Part shown: piece after piece, positions 49,301 through 59,161 of the stretch
Layout: each line of letters begins with the position of its first letter
How positions within the stretch are numbered: the stretch's first letter is position 1
From: Paragordius varius
Taxonomy: Eukaryota; Nematomorpha
DNA length: 64,000 nucleotides
NCBI GenBank assembly: GCA_964247055.1
Contig: OZ176060.1
Location: 1,178,001-1,242,000 of the forward strand
Reading direction: 5' to 3'
Notes under the pieces: model-generated
The model's database searches: none
What the model saw: the letters and a program-made list of their open reading frames with translations, nothing else
Told to the model about the DNA's origin: nothing
Program-made: the position numbers and the translations under genes

Positions 49301-52300
49301 GGTAAAAATTGAGTAAAAACTCGATTATTTGGTAAAAATTGAGTAAAAACTCGAAAAAATGGAAAATTTTGAGTAAAAACTTAAAATATTAAGTTATTTT
49401 ACATAAGTGTGCTAAGATATTTGCTGCTCTTAAGGGTGCGTGTGATAGTGGGCTAGATATACCCCACAGGTAACTAATTTTAAAAGAAAGTTCTAGAAGT
49501 TTTTGTGTGAAAAAATGGAAAAAATTGATTAAAAACTCGAAAAATGGAGAATTTTGAGTAAAAACTCCAAAATATAGAGATTTTTGAATAAAAACTCGAA
49601 AAAAATGGGAAAAATTAAGTAAAAACTTGAAAAAATGGAAAATTTTGAGTAAAAAACTCAAAAATAAGAACAACTCGCAGTGTGCTAAGATATTTGCAGC
49701 CCTCAAGGGTGCATGTGAAGGTGGGCTAGATATACCCCACAGGTAATTAGTTTTAAAAAAGTTTTTTTAGGTTCTTGAGTGAAAAAATGGTAAAAATTGA
49801 GTAAAAACTTGAAAAAATGGAAAATTTTGAGTAAAAACTCGATTACTTGGTGAAAATTGAGTAAAAACTCGAAAAAATGGAGAATTTTGAGTCTAAAACT
49901 TAAAGATAAGAACAACGCGTGGCGCCAAAATATTTGCAGCCCCCAAGGGTGCATGTGATGGTAGGATAGATATACCCCACAGGTAATTAGATTTAAAAAA
50001 AAGTTTCAAAGGGTTTTGAGTAAAAAAATGGTAAAAATTGAGTAAAAACTCGAAAAAATACAGAATTTCGAGTAAAAACTCCAAAATATAGAGATTTTTG
50101 AATAAAAACTCGAAAAAAATGGTAAAAAATTCAGATAAAACTCGAAAAAATGGAAATTTGAGTATTAAGTTATTTTACCTAAGTGGCGCCAAAATATTTG
50201 CGGCTCTTAAGGGTGCGTGTGATGGTGGGCTAGATATACCCCATAGGTTATTAGTTTTAAAGAAGTTTTTGCGTGAAAGAATGGGAAAAATTGAGTAAAA
50301 ACTTGAAAAAATGGAGATGAGTAAAAACTCGAAAATATAGAGATTTTTGAATAAAAACTCGAAAAAATGGAGAATTTTGAGTAAAAACTCGAAAATATAG
50401 AGATTTTTGTGTAAAAACTTGAAAAATGTTATTTTTTGCGTTTTATAAAAAAAATGGTTAATTTTAACTTAAAAAGATACTATTTTGAGTAAAAACACGA
50501 AAAAATAGAGAATTTTAAGCAGCAATGAAGGTAAATTTATGAAAAATTTTTTAGAGTAAAAACTTGAAAATTGGGAAATAAATGAACAATAAGAATTTTA
50601 AAGTAAAAACTCAAAAAATGGTAAAAATGATGAAATTTGTTATAAAATTTGAAATTCAGATTTCTTTCATTGTTCTAATATTAGTAAAATTAAAAAAGTT
50701 AAATTTTTGCTTACTCAGTCAGCATTTTTTTAATTAACTAAGACAGATAAAAAAATTGATAATTTAAAATTTCAAAATACTTATTTATTTAATATTCATT
50801 AATTTTTTTATTTTTGATTTTAATTTTTAGCACAAAACGCTTCCCAGGCTACGATCCTGAAACGAAAGAATATGACGCAGAAGTGCATAGAGGGCGTATT
50901 TTTGGAGCTCACGTGGCCAGTTATATGAAAATGTTACAGGAACAGGAATCAGAATCAGCTGATGGCAAAAGTCCATTTGAGCGCCAATTTAGCCAATACA
51001 TTAAGCACGGGATAACAGCTGATGGGGTATTTATTAGTTTTTTTAAGATTAAAGTTTTTAAAGAAAGTTTTGGAAAAGTTTTCAAAAGTTCTTTAAAGAA
51101 TGTTCTAGAAAAGTTTATTGAAAAAATCCTGAAAGAATTTGAAAAAGATTTTAGTTTGAAAGTAATTAGCTGATGGTTACCATGGCAACGCACAGCTGAT
51201 GTGGTATTAGTTTTAGATTTTTAAGGTTTATAAAAATTCTTACAGAAAGTTCTAGAAAAGTTTAATAAGAAAGTATGTTTGTAAGTTTAAGAATGTTTTC
51301 AAAGAACGTTTCAATAGTTCTGTTCAAGTAATTAGCTGATGGTTACCATGGCAACGCACAGCTGATGGGATATTTATTAGTTTTTTGGATTTAAAAGTTC
51401 TGACAGAATAAAATTTTATAAAATCTAGTTCTAGGAAAGTTTTAGAAAAAGTTTTTTAAAAAAAAGTTGTTCTAAAAAAATCTTATACAAAGCCTTTTTT
51501 AAGTTCTTTAAAAAAAGTTTATAGTGAAAGTAATCAGCTGATGGTTACCACGACAACGCCGATAACATTAACTTTACGCGCCCCAAAGTAGCCAAAACAT
51601 TAGGGCGATAATAGCTGATGGAGTCAGTGTTATATTTAAAAAAAATTTTACGAATGTTCTGGAAAAGCCTTCTAAAAAAGTTTAAGTTTGAAAGTTTAAG
51701 AGAGTTTTTAAAGAACGTTTCAAGAGTTCTGTTTCAAGTAATTAGCTGATGGTTACCATGACAACGTAGGAAAATGTCTATTTGAGCGCCAATTTAGCCA
51801 ATACATTAAGCACGGGATAACAGCTGATGGGGTATCTATTAGTTTTTTTTGGATTTAAAAGTTCTGAGAGAATATTCCAGAAAAGTTTTCAAAAGTTCTT
51901 TATGAAAGTTTTATAGTTTGAAAATAATCAGCTGATGGAGGCTTAGCCAATTTAGCTAATATATTAAGCACGGGATAACAGCTGATGGGGTATTTGATTT
52001 TTTAGATTTTAAAGTTCTGAGATAAATTTTCCAAAAGCAACTCTTCAAGAAAGTTATAGAAAAGTTTATTAAGAAAGTTTGAAAGTTTAAGAATGTTTTC
52101 AAAGATTGTTTCAAGAGTTCTTGTTTTTAGCGGATGGTTACCATGACAACGCAGGCAACAGTAGATTCGAGCGCTGATTTAGCCAATACATTGAGCTCAT
52201 GATAACAGCTGATGGGGATTAGTTTTATATTTGAAAATTTTGAGATAAAGAAAGTTTAAAAAGTTCCTAAAGAAAGTTTTAGAAAAGTTTATTAAGAAAG

Positions 52301-54864
52301 TTTTAGAAATGTTTATTAAGATAATCTCAACAGAATCTAAAAAAGATTTTAGTTTGAAAGTAATTAGCTGATGGTTACCATGGCAACGCACACTGATGTG
52401 GTATTAGTTTTAGATTTTTAAGGTTTCTAAAAATTCCTACAGAAAGTTCTAGAAAAGTTTATTAAGAAAGTGTGTTTGAAAGTATAAGAGAGAGTTTTCA
52501 AAGAACGTTTCAAGAGTTCTCGTTCACATTATAATTAACTGATAGTTACCATGGCAACACATGTATCAGTCGACTTGAACGCCAATTTAGCCAATACATT
52601 AAGCACGGGATAATAGCTGATGGGGTATTTGATTTTTTAGATAAAGTTCTGAGATAAATTTTCCAAAAAGTCTTTAAGAAAATTCTATAAAAGTCTATTA
52701 AGAAAGTTTGAAAGTTTAAGAATGTTTTCAAAGATTGTTTTAAGAGTTCTTGTTTTAAGTAATTAGCGGATGGTTACCATGGCAACGCACAGCTGATGTG
52801 GTATTAGTTTTAGATTTTTTAGGTCTCTCTAAAAAATCTTACAGAAAGTTCTAGAAAAGTTTAGTAAGAAAGTTTGAAAGTTCAAGAGAGTTATCAAAGA
52901 ACGTTTCAAGAGTTTTCCTTTAAAGTAATTAACTGATGGTTACCATGACAACGCAGACAACAGCAGATTCGAGCGCTGATATAGCCAATACATTAAGCAC
53001 GGGATAACAGCTGATGGGGATTAGTTTTATATTTGAAAATTTTGAGATAAAGAAAGTTTAAAAAGTCCCGAAAGAAAGTTTTAGAAAAGTTTATTAAGAA
53101 AGTTTTAAAATTTTGATATAGTAAAAGGTTTGAAATTAATCAGCTGATGGTTGCCATGAACAACGCAGGCAACATTCGATTTGAGCGCCAAAGATGCATT
53201 AAGCTGGGGTTTTCTAAAAATTTTAAGTTAAAAAGTTTTTAGTTTGAAATTAATCAGCTGATGGTTACCATGGCAACACAAACAACAGTAGATTTAGGCG
53301 CCACATAACATTTAAATTTAATAAATAAAATTTTTATTTAAATTTTATTTAGATTGAAACAATGTATAAGAATATTTATTTTATAACTTCACTTTTATAT
53401 TTATAATTAAATTATATATTAAATATATATAGAATTTTTAAGCACTTAAATATATATTTATAATTTAATAAATTAATATTACATTTAAATAAAAAATTTA
53501 AAAATAATTAATTTTTTTTATTTTATAAATTTAGATTGAAACAATGTATAAGAAAGTTCATGAAGCAATTCGTGCCAATCCCGTTCATGAACCCAAACCT
53601 AAAAAGAAATATACCAAGCCTGGGAAAAAGTTATATTTTTAAATTATTTTTTTTATTTAAAAATATATATTTTTTAAAATTTATTTTGAAATATTTTTTG
53701 AATGAAACATATATATAATATTAATTAAATTTAAATATAATTTTATTAAATTTATATTTTTTTTAATTTAATAATTTTTATTAAATTTTTTTTTATAAAA
53801 ATATATAATTTTATAAAATTTAATTTTAAATTAAATTTATAAAATATAATATTTTTCAATTTTTTTAAAATTAATCAAAAAAATTTATCTTGAAACAAGT
53901 TTATATTTTTAATTTCAAAAAAAAATTTTTAAGTAACCCTGAAAAAATATAGCAATAAAAATTTAAATTTATTTTTTAATTTAAATAAGTTTTATCATTT
54001 TTAAAAATTATTAGTAAATAAAAAATATATAAAATTGTTATAAAACTTAAGAAATATAGTAAGCCTGGGAAAAAATTTTCAATTATTTTAAAATAATTTT
54101 AAATTTTTTAAAATTTATTTTTTAATTTTTTAAATTTTTTTAGAATGATAATTATAAATATATATTTTTTATTTTATATTTATAAATTAATTTATTTTAT
54201 ATAAATAAATATTATAGAAATACATATCTATATTAATTAAATCTAAAAGTAAATTTTAATATAAAACTTTTTAATTCAAAAAATTTTAATTTAAAAATAT
54301 ATTATATTTTAAAAATTTATTTTAGTCAAAAAATAATTTTTTTTACTACTAAAAAGAAATTGTAAGCCTGGAAAAAAGTTTTTTCTTATTAAAAAATATA
54401 GTAAATTAATAATATTTTTTATTTTTAAATAATATTTAAAAAAAAACTTTTAATTTGAAAAAAAAGTTTTAAAATAAAGAATCTTAAATTTTCAAAATTC
54501 ATTTAAAATTCAAATATAATTTTAAAAAATATATTTTTATAAAATAAATTAGATATATGAATCTATATATTTTAAATTTTTTACCTTTTTTTATTAAATT
54601 AGATTTATTTTTAAATATTTTTATTTTTTTTCAAATTTTTATTTTTAAAGGTATCATAATTTTTTTTTAAATTAAATTAATTATATATATAGATATATTA
54701 AATTTTTTATATATTTTTCATTAAATAAAATATATATATTTTAATTTTAAAGGTATCAAAAAGTTAAGTTAACTCTGAAACAAAGGAAAGCGCGCGCAAA
54801 AGAAAAACTCGGAATTCTTAAACTCAAAGCTGGAATTGTTGAGGAATCTAAAATGGAAAATTAA
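39372..54864 (+). CDS. RpL5: Ribosomal protein L5 (uL18), seven exons
   Basis: A large-subunit ribosomal protein that binds 5S rRNA and joins the central protuberance. Exons 39372-39374 (ATG), 39401-39586, 41390-41530, 49042-49253, 50831-51026, 53535-53629 and 54753-54864 join in one open frame of 314 residues. Diagnostic stretches are [89 protein letters not shown] and [15 protein letters not shown], in the order known for animal L5. It is somewhat longer than human L5 (297), with extra residues around ADD (exon 3) and SESADGKS (exon 5). Five introns carry arrays of exon-edge copies. An upstream alternative exon 1 lies at 34032. Confidence 0.95.
39401..39586 (+). CDS. RpL5: RpL5 exon 2 (186 bp)
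   Basis: It encodes 62 residues from [20 protein letters not shown] to FTNRDIICQ, ending TGCCAG|gtttga. The codon just before its first Gly would be TAG, so an intron is required here. It holds the basic RRREGKTDY stretch that is invariant in L5. Confidence 0.95.
39705..40005 (+). repeat. Three downstream echoes of RpL5 exon 2
   Basis: Copies of the exon's last ~20 bases and donor context (GATATAATATGCCAGGTTTG) appear near 39719, 39830 and 39978 as CGATATAATATTTGATTT, CATATAATCTGCCAGATTTT and CGATAATATGTCAGGTTTG. Spacing is about 110-150 bp and each is partly decayed. From here to 41389 the intron is plain A/T. Confidence 0.75.
41390..41530 (+). CDS. RpL5: RpL5 exon 3 (141 bp)
   Basis: It encodes 47 residues, [20 protein letters not shown], then [20 protein letters not shown] and GLLLARR, ending CGAAGG|gttagt in phase 0. 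ADD replaces a single Pro of the human protein. Confidence 0.95.
41531..44010 (+). repeat. Six downstream echoes of RpL5 exon 3
   Basis: Copies of the exon's last ~60-75 bases with the donor AGG|gttagt end at 42001, 42403, 42791, 43248, 43650 and 44009, about 385-460 bp apart. Five of them lie ~40-60 bases after a TTTTCAG-like acceptor. Separating sequence is itself repeated (AAAAAGTTCTGCAAGAAAAA, AACAGCTGATTTTGAAAA). Open frames at 42595-42804, 43546-43779 and 43830-44024 are built on these copies and are not independent genes. Confidence 0.95.
44011..45420 (+). repeat. Decayed continuation of exon-3 echo spacer, CAGCTG-rich
   Basis: Degenerate repeats of the array spacer (GAAAAACAGCTGATTTTGAA, TTCAGGCTAGAA, TTTCTAGAAAACAGCTGATT) continue without the exon segment. 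No coding sequence. This is the older, outer part of the array. Confidence 0.8.
45420..45960 (+). repeat. ~115-bp minisatellite, block 1 (about five units)
   Basis: Each unit has ACAGCTGAAAAGTTTCGAAA followed by AACAGCTGATTTTGAA, AATAATTAATTTTC and TATGGATATATTTTCAAGAG. The same unit forms block 2 at 55860-57180. Confidence 0.95.
45960..47104. other. A/T-rich intron segment repeated in both RpL5 3' blocks
   Basis: It contains GACGAGTGTTTTAAAACAAC followed by ACTCATATG, with a short GAGTGTT/AACACTC inverted repeat, and T-rich sequence with TA runs. The same landmarks recur at 57230-58090. No gene is seen. Confidence 0.7.
47105..48250 (+). repeat. Five upstream echoes of RpL5 exon 4 (block 1)
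   Basis: Copies of the first ~66-75 bases ([20 protein letters not shown], then DY) with a TTAG acceptor start at 47105, 47430, 47682, 47924 and 48184. After GATTAT they diverge into TTAATATGA or TGTGTTGAAAAG and meet a stop in frame, so inclusion would truncate L5. A further copy of the flanking intron without an exon segment lies at 48490-48700. Confidence 0.95.
49042..49253 (+). CDS. RpL5: RpL5 exon 4 (212 bp)
   Basis: It encodes [20 protein letters not shown] to [11 protein letters not shown] plus AG of the next Ser codon (CACAG|gtattt, phase 2). It holds [20 protein letters not shown], strongly conserved in L5. It is the last of six acceptor copies and the first of five donor copies. 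Confidence 0.95.
49408..50246 (+). repeat. Four downstream echoes of RpL5 exon 4 (block 1)
   Basis: Copies of the exon's last ~60 bases ([19 protein letters not shown]) with the AG|gta donor end at 49469, 49742, 49982 and 50246. They are separated by AAAAATTGAGTAAAAACTCG-type repeats. Minus-strand open frames at 49389-50084 are products of this low-complexity spacer. The spacer continues to about 50640 without exon segments. Confidence 0.95.
50831..51026 (+). CDS. RpL5: RpL5 exon 5 (196 bp)
   Basis: It encodes [20 protein letters not shown], then [20 protein letters not shown] and onward to HGITADG, ending GATGGG|gtattt in phase 0. Two CAGCTGAT words are coding: SAD in an insertion relative to fly and human L5, and TAD where fly has RAD. 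Confidence 0.95.
51027..53340 (+). repeat. Downstream echoes of RpL5 exon 5 with E-box/X-box composite (block 1)
   Basis: Repeated copies of the exon's last ~45 bases (TTTAGCCAATACATTAAGCA, then CGGGATAACAGCTGATGGGG) lie near 51785, 51950, 52170, 52575 and 52980, with weaker ones near 51590 and 53190. Between them recurs GTAATTAGCTGATGG joined to GTTACCATGGCAAC. The reverse-strand frames at 50921-51193 and 52197-52731 are antisense to this array. Confidence 0.88.
51176..53277. promoter_or_regulatory. Cluster of RFX X-box-like sites, block 1
   Basis: GTTACCATGGCAAC, an exact fit to the X-box GTNRCC N(0-3) RGYAAC, occurs at 51176-51189 and 53264-53277 and near 51343, 52373, 52546 and 52770. 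One-base variants (GTTACCATGACAAC, GTTACCACGACAAC) lie near 51543, 51753, 52134 and 52937. Each is preceded by AGCTGATG. Regulatory use is inferred from sequence only. Confidence 0.55.
53353..53371 (+). repeat. Upstream echo of RpL5 exon 6 (block 1)
   Basis: ATTGAAACAATGTATAAGAA with its TTTAG acceptor copies the first 19-20 bases of the exon at 53535. A counterpart lies at 62638-62657 in block 2, so this echo predates the block duplication. Confidence 0.88.
53535..53629 (+). CDS. RpL5: RpL5 exon 6 (95 bp)
   Basis: It encodes [20 protein letters not shown], then [11 protein letters not shown] plus two bases (AAA AA|gttata). YKKVHEAIR matches the YKKAHAAIR of human L5. Confidence 0.93.
54050..54381 (+). 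repeat. Two downstream echoes of RpL5 exon 6 (block 1)
   Basis: Short copies of the exon end (AAGCCTGGGAAAAA) with a following T-rich donor region lie near 54055-54075 and 54362-54380. The rest of this intron is A/T. Confidence 0.75.
54753..54864 (+). CDS. RpL5: RpL5 exon 7 (last coding exon)
   Basis: It encodes [20 protein letters not shown], then [16 protein letters not shown] and TAA. This is the lysine-rich C-terminal tail typical of L5. AATAAA overlaps the stop region (AATTAATAAATAA). Confidence 0.93.
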
Positions 54865-55006
54865 TAAATAATTTTTTGGAAATTAAATAAATTTAATTAA
54901 ATTTAATTAAATTTTAATTAATAAATTTAAATAAATATATATATATAATAATAATTAATTGGGATTAAATTTGATCAGCTGTTTTTTAAAAAAAATTTAT
55001 AAAAAA

Positions 55007-55762
55007 TCTTAAACTCAAAGCTGGAATTGTTGAGGAATCTAAAATGGAAAATTAATAAATAATTCTAGAAAAATTTAATAAATAAATTAATTTTTGAAAA
55101 TAATTAATAAATTTTTGAAAATGATTTATAAATATTTAAATTTATAAATATTAATATATATTAATTAATTAAAATTTTATTTGAACAGCTGTTAAAAAAT
55201 ATTTATAAAGAATTTTAAACTTAAAGCTGGAATTGTTGAGGAATTTAAAATGGAAAATTAATTATTAATATTTTTATAAATATTTAAATTTATAAAAATA
55301 ATTAATAAATTTTATTAAATCATATATATATATATAATTGATAAATTAATTGTAATTAAATCTAATCAGCTGTTTTATTTTAAAATGGATTTTTTTTGAA
55401 AATTATTAACATTTTTATAAATAATTAAATTAATAAAATAATAAATTTAAATAATTATTATTTATATATATAATTATATTTTAATTAATTGGAACTATAT
55501 CTAATCAGCTGTTTTAAAAAAACTAATAAAAAATCTTAAACTCAAAGCTGAAATTGTTGAGGAATATAAAATGGAAAATATAAATAATTCTAGAAAAATT
55601 TAATAAATAAATTTATTAATTTTTGAAAATAATTAATAATTTAAATAAATATATATATATATATATTAATAATAATTAGAAATATATGATCAGCTGTTTT
55701 TTCAAAAAAAATGATAAAATCAACTCAACTGGAATTGTTGAGGAATTTAAAATGGAAAATTA
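55007..55762 (+). repeat. Four downstream echoes of RpL5 exon 7 (block 1)
   Basis: Copies of the last ~35-55 coding bases plus stop (AAGCTGGAATTGTTGAGGAA, then TCTAAAATGGAAAATTAA) lie at about 55007, 55211, 55533 and 55727. Each is preceded by a TCAGCTGTTTT-type word except where decayed. Here the echo carries the stop codon and 3'UTR start instead of a donor. Confidence 0.93.
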
Positions 55763-55859
55763 ATATTTTTTTTTAAATATTATAAATAAATTAATATATT
55801 TATAAATAATTAAATTTATAAATTTTAATCAATATATATGAATTAGAACTAATATATGA

Positions 55860-57180
55860 TCAATTTTCAAGAGATTGAAGTATAAAAAACAGCTGAAAAG
55901 TTTCGAAAAACAGCTGATTTTGAATAAAAATAATTAATTTTAATTTACTTTGATATGATATATTTTCAAGAGATTAAAATTAGTTTGAGAAATTGTTAGT
56001 TTTCAAAAAAACAGCTGAAAAGCTTCGAAAAACAGCTGATTTTGAATGAAAATAATTAATTTTCAAAATATTATGGATATATTTTCAAGAGATTAAAATT
56101 AGTTTGAGAAATTGTTAGTTTTCAAAAAAACAGCTGAAAAGTTTCGAAAAACAGCTGATTTTGAATGAAAATAATTAATTTTCAAAATATTATGGATATA
56201 TTTTCAAGAGATTAAAATTAGTTTGAGAACTTGTTAGTTTTCAAAAAAACAGCTGAAAAGTTTCGAAAAACAGCTGATTTTGAATGAAAATAATTAATTT
56301 TCAAAATATTATGGATATATTTTCAAGAGATTAAAAGTAGTTTGAGAACTTGTTAGTTTTCAAAAAAACAGCTGAAAAGTTTCGTAAAACAGCTGATTTT
56401 GAATGAAAATAATTAATTTCAAAATATTATGGATATATTTTCAAGAGATTGAAGTATAAAAAACAGCTGAAAAGTTTCGAAAAACAGCTGATTTTGAATG
56501 AAAATAATTAATTTTCAAAATATTATGGATATATTTTCAAGAGATTAAAATTAGTTTGAGAAATTGTTAGTTTTCAAAAAAACAGCTGAAAAGTTTCGAA
56601 AAACAGCTGATTTTGAATGAAAATAATTAATTTTCAAAATATTATGGATATATTTTCAAGAGATTAAAAGTAGTTTGAGAACTTTTTAGTTTTCAAAAAA
56701 ACAGCTGAAAAGCTTCGAAAAACAGCTGATTTTGAATGAAAATAATTAATTTTCAAAATATTATGGATATATTTTCAAGAGATTAAAATTAGTTTGAGAA
56801 ATTGTTAGTTTTCAAAAAAACAGCTGAAAAGCTTCGAAAAACAGCTGATTTTGAATGAAAATAATTAATTTTCAAAATATTATGGATATATTTTCAAGAG
56901 ATTAAAATTAGTTTGAGAAATTGTTAGTTTTCAAAAAAACAGCTGAAAAGTTTCGAAAAACAGCTGATTTTGAATGAAAATAATTAATTTTCAAAATATT
57001 ATGGATATATTTTCAAGAGATTAAAATTAGTTTGAGAAATTGTTAGTTTTCAAAAAAACAGCTGAAAAGTTTCGAAAAACAGCTGATTTTGAATGAAAAT
57101 AATTAATTTTTAAAATATTATGGATATATTTTCAAGAGATTGAAGTAAGAACTTGTTAGTTCTCAAAAAACAGCTGATTT
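55860..57180 (+). repeat. 119-bp minisatellite, block 2 (about eleven units)
   Basis: Near-identical units, each with two CAGCTG words: ACAGCTGAAAAGTTTCGAAA and AACAGCTGATTTTGAATG. They are followed by TTATGGATATATTTTCAAGA. Block 1 at 45420 has about five units of the same type. Confidence 0.97.
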
Positions 57181-57795
57181 TGAATAAAAATAATTAATTT
57201 TAAAATTTAATTTAATTTGATATTATATGATTAAAATTATATATTGTGACGAGTGTTTTAAAACAACACTCATATGATTTTGATAGGAAGAGTATGAATT
57301 AATTTTTATAATAGTTTTTTTTATTTTCATTTAAATTTTTAGTCAATATATAAAATATAATTTTATTATATATATATTTAAATTATTATTCTCTATATTT
57401 TTTCATATATATTTTTATTAATATTTAATAATTATTATTAATATATAATTGTTAATTTTCAATATTTTTTTAAATTTTTTTTGATATATATATACATGAT
57501 AATTGGTTAATTTTTTTTCGATTTTGTCCACTTTTTTTCGTCTAACAACGCTTGTTTAAAAAAGTATTTTATACAAAAAAAATTATTAAAATTTTTCTAA
57601 AATTTTTACTTTTCATTAAATGATTTTTAATGATTAATTTATTTTTTATTAAATGATTTTTAATGATTTTATATCCTACCTATGCTCAATTTTTAAATCT
57701 TTATATGATAATAAAATTTTGTTTTTTTAATTCTAAACATTTTTAATCATTTTTGATGATTTTCAATGATTTTTATAAAAAATTTTAAATTCTTG

Positions 57796-57830
<35 letters not shown>

Positions 57831-58099
57831 TTTTTATGAAATTTTTTTATATATATGATAATTGATATTTTTTTTTGAGTTTAAAACTGTTCTGTTTTTC
57901 GAATAAAACTCAAAAAAAATTTAATCATTTTTCAGAATTTTAACTTTTTAAGCATTTTTTAGGCAATTTTTTCCATTTTTTTTGCAAATAACTCATATTT
58001 TTCCCTCAATTTTAAAGAATTTATAGTTTTTTATAATTTTTTTTTAAATTTTGAGTAAAATTTTATTTAATTATCTTTAAACTTTTTTTCTTGCCTTAG

Positions 58100-58930
58100 G
58101 TCCTTCATAAATTCGGCCTAGATAAGCATTACGCTGGTGCCGTTGTTATAGATGGCACTGATTATTTAATATGAAAAGATTTTAAATTGAAAATAATTTT
58201 TTTTTGCAAATTTCATGAATATTTTTATTTTTAATGATTTTTTTTTAACTTTTTATAGTTTTTTTTTTCAATTTTTCCTAAATTTTCATTAATTTTTTTA
58301 AATTTTATTATAGATTTTTTAATCATTTTTTTTACTTTTTTTTCCTTAGGTCCTCCATAAATTCGGCCTTGATAAGCATTACGCTGGTGCCGTAGTTATA
58401 GATGGCACAGATTATTTAATATGAAAAGATTTTAAATGGAAAATATTTTTTTTGCAAATTTAAACTAAAAGTTGATGGGTTTTATTAAAAAACTTTTTTT
58501 GTGGAAAAAATTTTAAATATTTATTATTTTTGATGATATAAATATGTATTTTAGCAGTTTTTAAGCAATTTTCTTCATTTTTAAAGATTTTTAATCTTTT
58601 TACTTTTTTTCCTTAGGTCCTCCATAAATTCGGCCTAGATAAGCATTATGCTGGTGCCGTAGTAATAGATGGCACGGATTATTGTGTTGAAAAGATATAA
58701 ATTTGAAAATAAAAAAGATTGATTTTAATTGCAAATTTCATGAATATTTTTATTTTTAATGATTTTTTTTAACTTTTTATAGTTTTTTTCAATTTTTATT
58801 AATTTTTATAAATTTTATTATAGATTTTTGAAGATTTTTTTTACTTTTTTTTTCCTTAGGTTCTCCATAAATTCGGCCTAGATAAGCATTACGCTGGTGC
58901 CGTTGTTATAGATGGCACTGATTATTGTGT
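58100..58930 (+). repeat. Four upstream echoes of RpL5 exon 4 (block 2)
   Basis: Copies start at 58100, 58350, 58617 and 58860 with TTAG acceptors and the [20 protein letters not shown] segment, then diverge. Block 1 has five, so the number changed after the block duplication. Confidence 0.95.
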
Positions 58931-59161
58931 TGAAAAGATATGAATTTGAAAATAATTTTTTTTTGCAAATTTAAACTAAAAGTTGATGGGTTATATTAAA
59001 AAACATTTTATTTGTGGAAAAAACTCCAAAAAATTTATTATTTTTGATGATTTAAGCAGTTTTTAAGCAAATTTCTTCATTTTTAAAGATTTTTAATCAA
59101 TTTTGATGATTTTCAATGATTTTTATAAAAAAAAATTAATTTTTTTTTCAAAAATTCTTAG

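Noticed and set aside
49389-50084. Minus-strand open frames rich in Phe/Leu, again at 59224-59883
   Set aside because: They are antisense of the GAGTAAAAACTCG spacer and exon-4 echoes, with no start, splice or family support.
51176-51189. ATG inside GTTACCATGGCAAC as a translation start
   Set aside because: The word is intronic and repeated, with no open frame following. The X-box reading explains the symmetry better.
50921-52731. Minus-strand open frames sharing [12 protein letters not shown]
   Set aside because: That shared peptide is the antisense reading of the X-box/E-box repeat, not a protein family.
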